Source: Bin95 sp965220855 (GTDB lineage: Bacteria; Pseudomonadota; Alphaproteobacteria; Bin95). From it: DNA of 64,000 bases. The stretch lies in NCBI GenBank assembly GCA_965220855.1, contig CBDCQY010000001.1, positions 1,116,001 to 1,180,000 of the forward strand. The letters are read 5' to 3'. A program made the position numbers and the translations under genes. The notes beneath the pieces are model-generated. The model was not told where the DNA came from. It did not search any database and saw nothing but the letters and a program-made list of their open reading frames with translations. Below, piece by piece: positions 1-9,100 of the stretch (positions are counted from its first letter, which is position 1; each line of letters opens with the position of its first letter).

Positions 1-151
1 CGATCTGGAAGTCGCCGTCGAGCAGCGCGTCCATGGAGCTGTTGTAGAGCTCCTCGACCGGACGCTCGACCTGGGTGTCGCCGTCGGATGTCCCGCAGCC
101 GACCAGCAAGCCGGCCAGCAGCATGGCGGCGAAGATGTGAAGCAAACGCAT
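1..151 (-). CDS. bamD: BamD outer-membrane assembly lipoprotein, N-terminal fragment (gene runs off the window)
   Basis: Only the first 50 codons lie in the window. The start ATG is at 151. The peptide begins with a short hydrophobic signal (MRLLHIFAAMLLAGLLVGC) ending in the lipobox LVGC, so Cys19 should be the lipidated residue. The mature part starts with a polar stretch and then VEELYNSSMDALLDGDF, which fits the first TPR helix of BamD/ComL. BamD is the essential lipoprotein partner of BamA in beta-barrel insertion. Its position just downstream of lpxC on the same strand is the usual alphaproteobacterial order and supports the call. The C-terminal part is not visible. Confidence 0.8.
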   Translation of the reverse strand, partial: MRLLHIFAAMLLAGLLVGCGTSDGDTQVERPVEELYNSSMDALLDGDFQI

Positions 152-188
152 CGTGACGACCCCGGTTCGCAGCGGGAGAACGCCGAGG

Positions 189-217
189 AGTCTAGCCCGC
201 ATTTCTCGCGAAGGCCA
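189..217 (-). promoter_or_regulatory. possible sigma70-type promoter for bamD
   Basis: On the minus strand TGGCCT (212-217) and TAGACT (189-194) are 17 bp apart, in the 91-bp gap between lpxC and bamD. The -10 is fair and the -35 is weak. Read-through from lpxC is equally possible. Confidence 0.25.
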
Positions 218-242
218 TGGCCTGCGCGGCGCCGTCGGGGCG

Positions 243-1190
243 TCAGGCGACCACGCGCCTGGCCGGGGCCGGGACCTCGTCGTCCCAGCGCCAGGCGGAC
301 TCGTCGGCGAACAGCGCGCGCAGCATCAGATTGTTGAGCCGGTGCCCGGAGCAGTCGCCCCGGAAGGCGCCCAGGATCGGCGCGCCGGCGAGCGCCAGAT
401 CGCCCACGGCGTCCAGCACCTTGTGGGCCGGCAGTTCGTGCGGGAAGCGCAGCCCGCCCTCATTGACCACGCCGTCCCAGGAGATCGCCACGGCGTTTTC
501 CAGCGACGCCCCCTTGGCGTAGCCGCGCGCGCGCAGCGCCTCGAACTCGTGCAGGAAGCCGAAGGTGCGCGCCCGGCCGATGGCCTCCGAGAAGTCCTGC
601 TCGGCCGGATCGAAGCGGTAGCTCTGCACGCCGACATGGGGATGGTCGTAGCGGATGGTGCAGCTGGCGGTGAAGCACCCGGCCGGCTCCAGCCGGGCCC
701 AGGCCCGGCCCTCGGAGACCGTCACCGGCTTCAGCACCACAATGCGCCGCCGCCGGCGGGAGGGCTGCGGGCGGATGCCGACGCATTTGATCATGAAGCT
801 GAAATCGTCCGCGCTGCCGTCCATGATCGGCACTTCCGGGCCGTCGATCTCCACCAGAACATCGTCCACGCCCGCGCCCGCAAGCGCCGCCAGCAGATGT
901 TCCGGCGTCTGCACGCGCACGCCGCTGTCGTTGGCCAGCACGGTGCAGAGCGTGGTTTCGACCACCAGGTCCCAGCGCGCCGGCACCAGGCCCGAATCGC
1001 CCGCCACGTCCAGCCGGCGGAATACGACGCCATGCCCCGGCGGGGCGGGGTGGAGCGTCAGATGCGTTTCGCGGCCGCTGTGAATGCCCTTGCCCGAACA
1101 GGAAATCGACGAACGCAGGGTCTGTTCGACCTCCTGCGTGCGCGGCGTGAGCCGCTCGACCCTGTGGGGTTGCCCCTCTCGCTTCGTCAT
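243..1190 (-). CDS. lpxC: UDP-3-O-acyl-N-acetylglucosamine deacetylase LpxC
   Basis: LpxC is the zinc-dependent cytosolic deacetylase that catalyses the committed step of lipid A synthesis. The zinc ligands are visible: His in TPEHLLAAL, and His and Asp in AHKVLDAVGDLAL. The catalytic His is in GDCSGHRLNN. The N-terminal LpxC fold begins with QTLRSSISCSGKGIHSG. Length is 315 residues from the ATG at 1190, close to the family norm. An in-frame TTG at 1214 would add 8 residues; I prefer the ATG, but neither start has an ideally spaced Shine-Dalgarno. It is divergent from cofC and followed by bamD. A Gram-negative cell with lipid A is implied. Confidence 0.95.
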   Translation of the reverse strand: MTKREGQPHRVERLTPRTQEVEQTLRSSISCSGKGIHSGRETHLTLHPAPPGHGVVFRRLDVAGDSGLVPARWDLVVETTLCTVLANDSGVRVQTPEHLLAALAGAGVDDVLVEIDGPEVPIMDGSADDFSFMIKCVGIRPQPSRRRRRIVVLKPVTVSEGRAWARLEPAGCFTASCTIRYDHPHVGVQSYRFDPAEQDFSEAIGRARTFGFLHEFEALRARGYAKGASLENAVAISWDGVVNEGGLRFPHELPAHKVLDAVGDLALAGAPILGAFRGDCSGHRLNNLMLRALFADESAWRWDDEVPAPARRVVA

Positions 1191-1245
1191 TGCGATAGTG
1201 TATGTCTTCCTCAAGGTTCACCGATCTGCCATGGATGATTAGGCT

Positions 1246-1968
1246 GTGCGTCGCAATGAGACAAATCACTCTTTGTTAAAAGATGTTACCGCAGGCGCGG
1301 TCTGGGGCGTGCTGCCGCTGAAGGACCTCTGCAACGCCAAGACGCGCCTCGCGCCCGCCCTGACGCCTGCCGAGCGCCGGGGGCTGTTTCGCGCCATGGC
1401 CGAGGATGTGCTGGCGGCGCTGACGGCGGTCGAGGAGCTGGAGGGCGTGCTGGTCGTCACGCGCGACCCGGAGGCCGCCGCGCTCGCCTGGCGCCATGGC
1501 GCGCGCATTCTGGAGGAGCCGGCCAATCGCGGCCAGAGCGAGGCGGTGGCCGCCGCCGCGCGCGCGCTCGCGCGGGCCGGGGCGGGCGGCGCGCTGGCGC
1601 TGCCGGGCGACATTCCGCTGGTCGCGCCGGCGGAGATCGCCTCGGTGCTGGCCGCGCACGGGGCCCCGCCGGCGGTCACCCTGGCGCCGGCCAGGGACGG
1701 GCGCGGCACCAATTGCGTGCTCTGCTCGCCGCCGGACGCGCTCCGGCTGCATTTCGGCCATGACAGCTTCGCGCCCCACCTGGCCGAGGCGCGGGCGCTC
1801 GGCGTCGCGCCGCGCATCGTGGCGGACGCGCCCGGCATCGCGCTCGATGTGGACACGCCGGAGGATTTGCGCATCCTGCTGGCGAGCGGCGGCGCCTCGC
1901 GGGCGCGCGCCTGGCTCGACGGCACGGAGATTCCGGCGCGGCTCGCCGGAGGGGAGGAAAGCCCATGA
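1246..1968 (+). CDS. cofC: CofC/FbiD-type guanylyltransferase of coenzyme F420 biosynthesis
   Basis: This nucleotidyltransferase activates a phosphorylated three-carbon acid (2-phospholactate, phosphoenolpyruvate or 3-phosphoglycerate, depending on lineage) with GTP to start the F420 side chain. The MobA-like fold is shown by VLPLKDLCNAKTRLAPAL near the N terminus, the ALPGDIPLV metal/nucleotide strand in the middle and GIALDVDTPEDL near the C terminus. Length of about 240 fits the family, which often runs 210-240. The GTG start at 1246 is uncertain: no clear Shine-Dalgarno, an AT-rich leader, and the conserved part begins about 18 codons later. Its stop overlaps the next gene by ATGA, so the two should be co-translated. 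No cofD, cofE or fbiC is in the window. Confidence 0.85.
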   Translation: MRRNETNHSLLKDVTAGAVWGVLPLKDLCNAKTRLAPALTPAERRGLFRAMAEDVLAALTAVEELEGVLVVTRDPEAAALAWRHGARILEEPANRGQSEAVAAAARALARAGAGGALALPGDIPLVAPAEIASVLAAHGAPPAVTLAPARDGRGTNCVLCSPPDALRLHFGHDSFAPHLAEARALGVAPRIVADAPGIALDVDTPEDLRILLASGGASRARAWLDGTEIPARLAGGEESP

Positions 1969-2990
1969 CCGCCATCCAGTTCGGGATCATGAATCGCGGC
2001 CAGTTTCCGCTGGGCGACGACCCGAAGCAGCATTGGGACGAGCTGGTCGAGCAGGCCAGGGCGGCCGAGCGGCTGAAATTCGATTCCATCATGAAAGGCT
2101 CGCATTACAGCTCCTGGCCGCTGATGGACTTCCAGCAGGTGCCGTTCCTGGCGCGCATGAGCGGCGAGTGCCCCTCGCTGCGCCTGTTGTGCGGCATCTG
2201 CCTCCTGCCGCTGCACAAGCCGCTCGATGTCGCCGAGACCTTCGCCAATCTCGATGTGATGTGCGGCGGCAAGCTGATCTTCGGCGTCGGGCTCGGATAT
2301 CGCGAGGTCGAGTTCCGGGCCTTCGGCACCACGCAGCGCGAGGCCGTGCCGCGCTTCGTCGAGAATCTGGAGGCGATCCGGCGGCTGTGGACCGAGGAGC
2401 GGGTGACGATGCAGGGCTCGCATTTCGAGCTGATCGAGGCCGCCTGCACGGTCAAGCCGCTGCAGAAGCCGACGCCGCCCGTGTGGGTCGGCGCCAACGC
2501 CGACCGGGCGATCGAGCGCGCCGCCCGGCTGACCGACGCCTGGTTCATCAACCCGCACAACACCGTCGCCACCACCGCGCGCCAGATGGAGGTCTATCGG
2601 CGCGCGCTCGACAAGGCCGGCAAGCCGATGCCGGCGGAACTGCCGATGATGCGCGAAGTGGTCGTCGGGCGTTCGCGCGAGGAGGCGATCCGCGCGGCCG
2701 AGCCCTATCTGATGGCCAAATATCGCGCCTACAAGGAATGGGGCCAGGACAAGGTGATGCCGGAAGGCGACGGCGATTTCGGCCAGGACTATCGCGACCT
2801 GCTGAAGGACCGCTTCCTGTTCGGCTCGCCCGATGAGGTCGCGGAGCAGATCATCGACTATGTGCGCCGCTTCGGCATCAATCATTTCGTGTTCGGCATC
2901 CAGTATCCGGGCATGCCGCAAAGCATGGTGCTGGACGAAATGGCGATGCTGGCCGAAGAGGTAATCCCGCAGGTGCGCGCCGGCGTCTAG
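1965..2990 (+). CDS. luciferase-like (LLM) flavin- or F420-dependent oxidoreductase
   Basis: A 341-residue bacterial-luciferase-like TIM-barrel enzyme. Visible family traits are the N-terminal strand QFGIMNRGQFP, the central GKLIFGVGLGYREVEFRAFG cofactor region, and PPVWVGANADRAIERAARL for phosphate binding. The C-terminal SPDEVAEQIIDYVRRFGINHFVFG is typical of the family. Members use reduced FMN or F420 for hydride or oxygen transfer; the sequence alone does not decide which. The 4-nt overlap with cofC makes F420 the more likely cofactor, but that is inference from context. Substrate unknown. The Shine-Dalgarno (GGAGGGGAGG) lies inside the end of cofC. Confidence 0.85.
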   Translation: MTAIQFGIMNRGQFPLGDDPKQHWDELVEQARAAERLKFDSIMKGSHYSSWPLMDFQQVPFLARMSGECPSLRLLCGICLLPLHKPLDVAETFANLDVMCGGKLIFGVGLGYREVEFRAFGTTQREAVPRFVENLEAIRRLWTEERVTMQGSHFELIEAACTVKPLQKPTPPVWVGANADRAIERAARLTDAWFINPHNTVATTARQMEVYRRALDKAGKPMPAELPMMREVVVGRSREEAIRAAEPYLMAKYRAYKEWGQDKVMPEGDGDFGQDYRDLLKDRFLFGSPDEVAEQIIDYVRRFGINHFVFGIQYPGMPQSMVLDEMAMLAEEVIPQVRAGV

Positions 2991-3005
2991 TCGCAAGCGT
3001 TCAGC

Positions 3006-3045
3006 CAACAAACATCATATCTTTATATTGATATGATGTTTGTTG
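3006..3045. repeat. perfect 16-bp inverted repeat, AT-rich, 8-nt loop
   Basis: CAACAAACATCATATC (3006-3021) is exactly complementary to GATATGATGTTTGTTG (3030-3045). It lies 15 bp after the oxidoreductase stop and upstream of the giant adhesin gene. It has no G/C-rich stem base and no T-run, so it is a poor classic terminator. It could be a 3' hairpin, an operator, or the trace of a mobile element. Its base composition differs sharply from the flanking genes. Confidence 0.85.
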
Positions 3046-3083
3046 TGCGTCAAAATAACTACTCCTAATCGCGCGGAGATTTA

Positions 3084-3112
3084 TTGACAGAGAGGAAGCT
3101 TCTCCAAATTCT
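3084..3112 (+). promoter_or_regulatory. possible promoter of the giant adhesin gene
   Basis: A consensus -35 box TTGACA (3084-3089) is followed after 17 bp by AATTCT (3107-3112), a weak -10. A second option is TTGTGC (3043-3048) with TAATCG 17 bp on. The region is AT-rich compared with its surroundings. Confidence 0.35.
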
Positions 3113-3168
3113 TGGCAGAATAGGGGACACAGTTCGTGTCTTCATTCGATCGGGTGAGGAGAGGTCTT

Positions 3169-6100
3169 ATGGCCGGCTTCGCAGCGTCTGTGACGCGCCT
3201 TCTTTCGGGCGCGATTCGGTCCGGGATTTCAGGGCGGCCGTCTTCCGGAGTGGACGGGCGGCGCGGCGCCGGTCTTCCCGCCCTGGCGGCTGCCGTTCTG
3301 GCTCTCCTGCTGGCCGGCGGCGCGCCGGCACGCGCCGACATCTATCTGCACTACCATGACGATGGTTCGCAGATCACGATCGACGGGTCCGGCTCGCTCG
3401 AGCTGGCCCCCCTGGATCTGGACACCAGCACTGCGGCGCCGATAGACCGGGTGGATATGGGACGTTTTCGATCTTATGGACTTGCGAAGAAGAGTGCATT
3501 GTTTGGATATTATCGTTTTCCATCCTTGGACGTGAAGGGAACGAGCTCCTATACGGGCCAAGGAATTTTAAGAGGTAACCCAACGATCTCCGGATATAGC
3601 AGCAATTTCATAACGCTTATCAATCGAGGAGTTGGCGTATCTTCTCACAGCATCTGGATCGACAGAGACCATATCCAGGGAAGGAAATGGACCAAAAAGG
3701 GTAATGAACCGACGGTATATCATCCGGGCCGCTATATTCTGAACGACGGTCGCGCGACGCTGAGCGGCACTCTGTCGAGCCGTTTCGGGGACGATGATTT
3801 TCATATGGAATTCCACTTCGCAGGCCAGAAGGTCATCCTCTCGACCCGGCATCCGGACACGCCCTCCATCCCGGACGACTTCGCCGCCGCCGGGGGCGAT
3901 CGCGAGGTCGCGCTGTCCTGGGCCGCCAGGTCGGACGCCACCGGATGGCAAGTCCGATACCGGGCGGCCGGGGCCGCCTGGGGCGCCTGGACCGACATTT
4001 CCGGCAGCGGAGCCGCCACTGCCGGCCACACCGTCACCGGCCTCACCAATGGCGTGGCCTACGATTTCCAGGTGCGCGCCGTAAACGGCTCGCGCATCGG
4101 CGCGGCCTCCGACGAGGCGACCGCGACGCCCCTGGGCCCGCCCGGCGCGCCGACCGGCCTTGCCGCCACGGTGAGCAACGGGTCGGTCGGGCTAACCTGG
4201 AACCTGCCGACCGATGCCGGCAATATCGACAAGCTGCAGGTCCGGTGGAAGCCGGTCATATTTCTGCCTTTCACCGATGGCGACGTTTGGGCCGACTTGG
4301 CGGCGAATGCGACTCGCACCCGTTCGACCAGAGTCGCCAATGGCGCCGCCTACCTCTTCGAGCTGCGCGCCGTGAACGATCGGGGCGTGAGCCCCACCGC
4401 GACCGTCACCGCCACGCCGCAGCGCCGCGTCCCGGTCGCGCCGACCGGGCTGGCGGCGACGGCCGGCGTCGGCGAGGTGACGCTCTCCTGGGACGAGTCC
4501 CCGGACGCGACCCTCACCGGCTATGAGCTGCGCTACACCAGTGCGGCGAGCTTCGCCGACGGCGACGCCTGGAGCGCGATCGCCGGCAGCGGCTCCACCA
4601 CTGCGAGCCACACATTGACGGGCCTCGAAAGCCGGGGGATCTGGCGCTTTCAGGTCCGGGCGGTGAATACGAGCGGCGCGAGCGCCGCTTCGGCCGAGGC
4701 GAGCGTGGCGCTGAACGACCTGGCGCCCTTCTTCGGCGCGGCGACCGTGGCCGACCGCAACTATACGCAACGGTCGGCGATCCCGGCGCTGACGCTGCCG
4801 GAAGCGACCGCCGGCGACAGCCCGCTCGCCTACACGCTGACGCCCGACCTGCCGGCCGGCCTCGCGCTCGATGGGGCGACGCGCACCGTCTCCGGGACGC
4901 CGACGGCGGCGCAGGCGGCGACGACCTACAGCTGGACCGCGACCGACGCCGACGGCGATGCAGCGACGCTCACCTTCGCCATCGCCGTAGAAGCGGACGC
5001 CAGCCCCTCCTTCGGCGCGGCAACGATCGCAGACCGGGGTTATGAGCTGCATTACGCCATCGCCCCTCTGAGCCTGCCGCAGGCGAGTGGCGGCAACGGG
5101 GCGCTCGCCTACAGCCTCGCCCCCGACCTGCCGCCGGGGCTCGCGTTGGACGCCGACACGCGCACCGTCTCCGGAACGCCGACGGCGGCCCACGCCGCAA
5201 CCTCCTATACATGGACCGTGACCGACGCCGATGGCGACAGGGCGACGCTCAGCTTCGCCATCGCCGCCACCTACGGACGTCCGGCCCCACCCACCGGCCT
5301 CGCCGTTCAGCCGAATGACGGCCAAGCGACGCTCTCCTGGAGCGACCCCGGCGACGGCAACATCGCCGGCTACCGGGTGCGCTACAAGCAAGGGGCGGTT
5401 TTCGCCAATGGCGACGCCTGGACCGACATCGCCGGCGGCGGGGCCGCCACCACCGGCCACACCGTGACCGGCCTGCAGAACGGCGCCGAATATATCTTCC
5501 AGATTCGCGCCGTGGCCAGCGACGGCGAGAGCGGGCCGTCCGCCGCCGTGACCGCGACGCCGAATGCGCCGCCGCCGAAGCCCGCCGGGGTGACGGCGAC
5601 GCCTGGCGCGGGCCAGGCGACGCTCGCCGGGACGGCGCTCTCCCCGGTCACGAGCTGGCAATATCGCCAGCGGCAGGGCGAGGGCGCCTGGGGCGCCTGG
5701 ACGGACATCGCCGGCAGCGGCGCCGGCACGGTCAGCCATGTTGTGACCGGCCTCGCCGATCGCACGGCCTACGGCTTCCAGCTGCGCGCCGTGCTGACTC
5801 GCGTGCCCGGCGCGGCGTCGGACGAGGCGACCGCGACACCCCGGCAGGATGTGGGTTTCGCGGGTTCGGTCGGCAACCGGACATTAAGGGAATATCAGCC
5901 GATGGAGCCGCTGGTGCTGCCGGAGGGCAGAGGCGGCATCCTGCCGCTGAGCTATGCGTTCGCCCCCGCCCCGCCGGCCGGCCTGACTATCGACCTCGAC
6001 ACGCGGACCATCTCCGGCAAGCTGGCGGAGGAGCTGGAGGAGACGACCTACAACTGGATGGTGACCGACGCCGATGGCGACGCCGCCACGCTCACCTTCA

Positions 6101-9100
6101 CCATGGACTCCCACTATCGTGGCGCCGCCAAGCCAACCGGCTTCACCGCCACGCCGGGCGATGGCCAGGTGACGGTCGTCTGGGACGACATCGGCGACCC
6201 CAATATCACACTGAATTTGCTCTATTGGAGGAAGGGATCGGTTGCGACAGGCGCCCCTCCCCTCCAGCTTAACCCCGACACGACCTCTCACACATTCACC
6301 GGCCTCGACAACGGTGACCAATACGCCTTTCAGCTTTTCCCGATCGGGCCTCACGCCGGAGTCCGCACCGACACCGTGACCGCGACGCCCAACGCGCCGC
6401 CGGCGAAGCCGGCCGCGATCGCGGCGGTGGCCGGCGATGGCGAGGCGGTGCTGGAATGGTCGGCGATCTCCGGGGTTACAGACTGGCAGGTGCAGCAGCG
6501 CGAGGGCGCCGGCGCCTGGGGCGACTGGCGGGACATCGACGCCAGCAGCGACGCGACCACGCGCCATACGGTGACCGGCTTGACCAACGGCGCCGCCTAC
6601 GGCTTCCGGGTGCGCGCCCGGCTGACCGGCGTGCCCGGCGCGGCCTCGGACGAAGCCACGGCCACCCCGACGGCTAATTCCGCGCCCGGCTTCGGGCTCG
6701 CCGCAATCGCGAACCGGGACTTCGAGCTGCATTACCCGATTGCGGCCGTGACCCTGCCGCAGGCGAGCGGCGGCAACGGGACGCTCGCCTACAGCCTCAG
6801 CCCCGACCTGCCGGCGGGCCTCGCGCTCGATGCGGCGACGCGCACCGTGAGCGGGACGCCGACGGCGGCCCAGGCCGCGACCTCCTACAGCTGGACCGCG
6901 ACCGACGCCGATGGCGACACGGCGGCGCTCACCTTCACCATCGCCGCCACCTACGGGCGTCCGCTCCAGCCCGCCGGCCTCGCCGCCGAGGCCTATGACG
7001 GCCGGGTGACGCTTTCCTGGAGCGATCCCGGCGACGGCAACATCGCCGGCTACCGGCTGCGCTACAAGCAGGGCGCGGCCTTTACCGACGGCGACGCCTG
7101 GACGGACATCGCCGGCAGCGGAGCCGCCACCGTCAGCCACACGGTGACGAGCCTGCAGAATAACAGCCGGTATGTCTTCCAGATCCGCGCGGTGGCGAGC
7201 AGCGACGAAAGCCCGCCTTCCGACATCGTGACGACTGTGCCGAACCCGCGGCCGGCCAAGCCCGCCGGGCTGAGCGCGAGTGTCGGCAACGCCCAGGTGA
7301 CGCTGGCCTGGAGCGATCCCTCGGATGCGACGATCACGCGCTATGAGCTGCGCCACACCTCGACGGCGAGCTTTGGGCCGAACGACGCCTGGAGCGCGAT
7401 CCCCGGCAGCGGCGCGGCTACTGTTGGCCGCGAGGTGGCGGGCCTGGTCAATGACGTGGCCCGGCGCTTCCAGATCCGGGCGGTGAACGCGGTCGGTCCG
7501 GGGCCGGCCTCGGATGAGGTGGAGGCCACGCCGCAAGACCTCGCGCCCGCCTTCGGAGCCAATCCGGATGTGACGATTTCCGCCGAGCAACTTCGCCCCG
7601 TCACCGAAAGCCTGCCGCAGGCGACCGGCGGCGATGGCGCGCTGACTTATTCCTTCACTCCCGCCCTGCCGGCGGGCTTGACCTTCGACAGCGCCGCGCA
7701 CCGCGTCACGGGCGCGCCGACTGCGACGCAGGCCGCGACCGCCTACAGCTTCGCGGCGACCGACGCCGACGGTGACAGCGTGACGGCGACCGTCACCATC
7801 CAGGTCGAATACAAGGGCCCGCCACTGCCCGCCAATATCACCGCCACGCCGGGCGACGGCCAGGTGACGCTCAGCTGGGATCGTATCGAGGACGACCTTC
7901 TCTCCGGGTACAGTATCCTTTATCAGAAGGGATCGATAATAGATTGGGACAAAGCGTACAATCTAATAAATGTAAGCATTAAGGTAACTTCCTACACGGC
8001 GACCGGCCTCGACAATGGCGATCAGTACATCTTTCGGGTCTGTCAGTTTTATTTTGATTTTACTCCCCTGTGCCTCAACACCATCACCGCAACGCCGAGC
8101 GTCGCGCCGGGGCAGCCGGGCGGGTTTGCGGCGGCGGCGGGCGACGGGCGGGTCGCACTGTCCTGGAACGCCATCGCCACGGCCTCGCGCTGGGACTATC
8201 GCCAGCAGGCCGGCGGCGGGGCGTTCGGCCCTTGGCAAGCAATCCCCGGCAGCGGCGGCGCCAGTACCGGGCATCTGATCACCGGCCTCACCAACGGGAC
8301 CGCTTACGGCTTCCAGATCCGGGCTGTGACGGGCCATACCGCCATGGCGGTCTCGGGCACGGTCTCGGCGACGCCGGCGGCGGGTCCGCCCGGCGCGGTG
8401 ACGAGCCTCGCCGCGACGGCGAGCACCGGCGCGGTCGGCCTGACCTGGAGCCTGCCGACCAACACCGACGATATCGACAAGCTGCAGGTCCGCTGGAAGC
8501 AGAGCTCGGCGCTGCCCTTCACCGCCAGCGACAGCTGGACCGACCTGGCGGCGGACGCGACCCGCGCCCAGGCGACCGGGCTGACCGACGGCGCGGCTTA
8601 TACTTTCGCGGTGCGGGCCGTGAATGGCGAGGGCGCGGGCGACGCCGCCACCGTCGCCGCGACGCCGGCAAGCCGCGCGCCGGCCGCGCCGACCGGCCTT
8701 GTTGCGACGGCCGGCCTCGGCGCGGTGACGCTCGCCTGGGACGATCCTCTCGATCCGACCGTCACCGGCTATGAGCTGCGCTACACCGATGCGGCGAGCT
8801 TCGGCGCGAACGACGCCTGGAGCGCGATCTCCGGCAGCGGCTCCACGACCGCCGGCCACAGGGTGACGGGCCTCGACATCCGCACGGTCTGGCGCTTCCA
8901 GCTGCGCGCGGTGAACGGCAGCGGCCAGGGCGCCTCGGCGGAGGCGAGCGTGGCGCTGCGCGATCTGACGCCCTCCTTCGGGGCTGCGACGATCGCCGAC
9001 CGGACCTATACGCAGGGGGTGGCGATTGCGGCGCTCGCGCTGCCGGCGGCGACCGGCGGCGACGGCGCGGCGAGCTATGCGCTGACGCCCGCCCTGCCGA

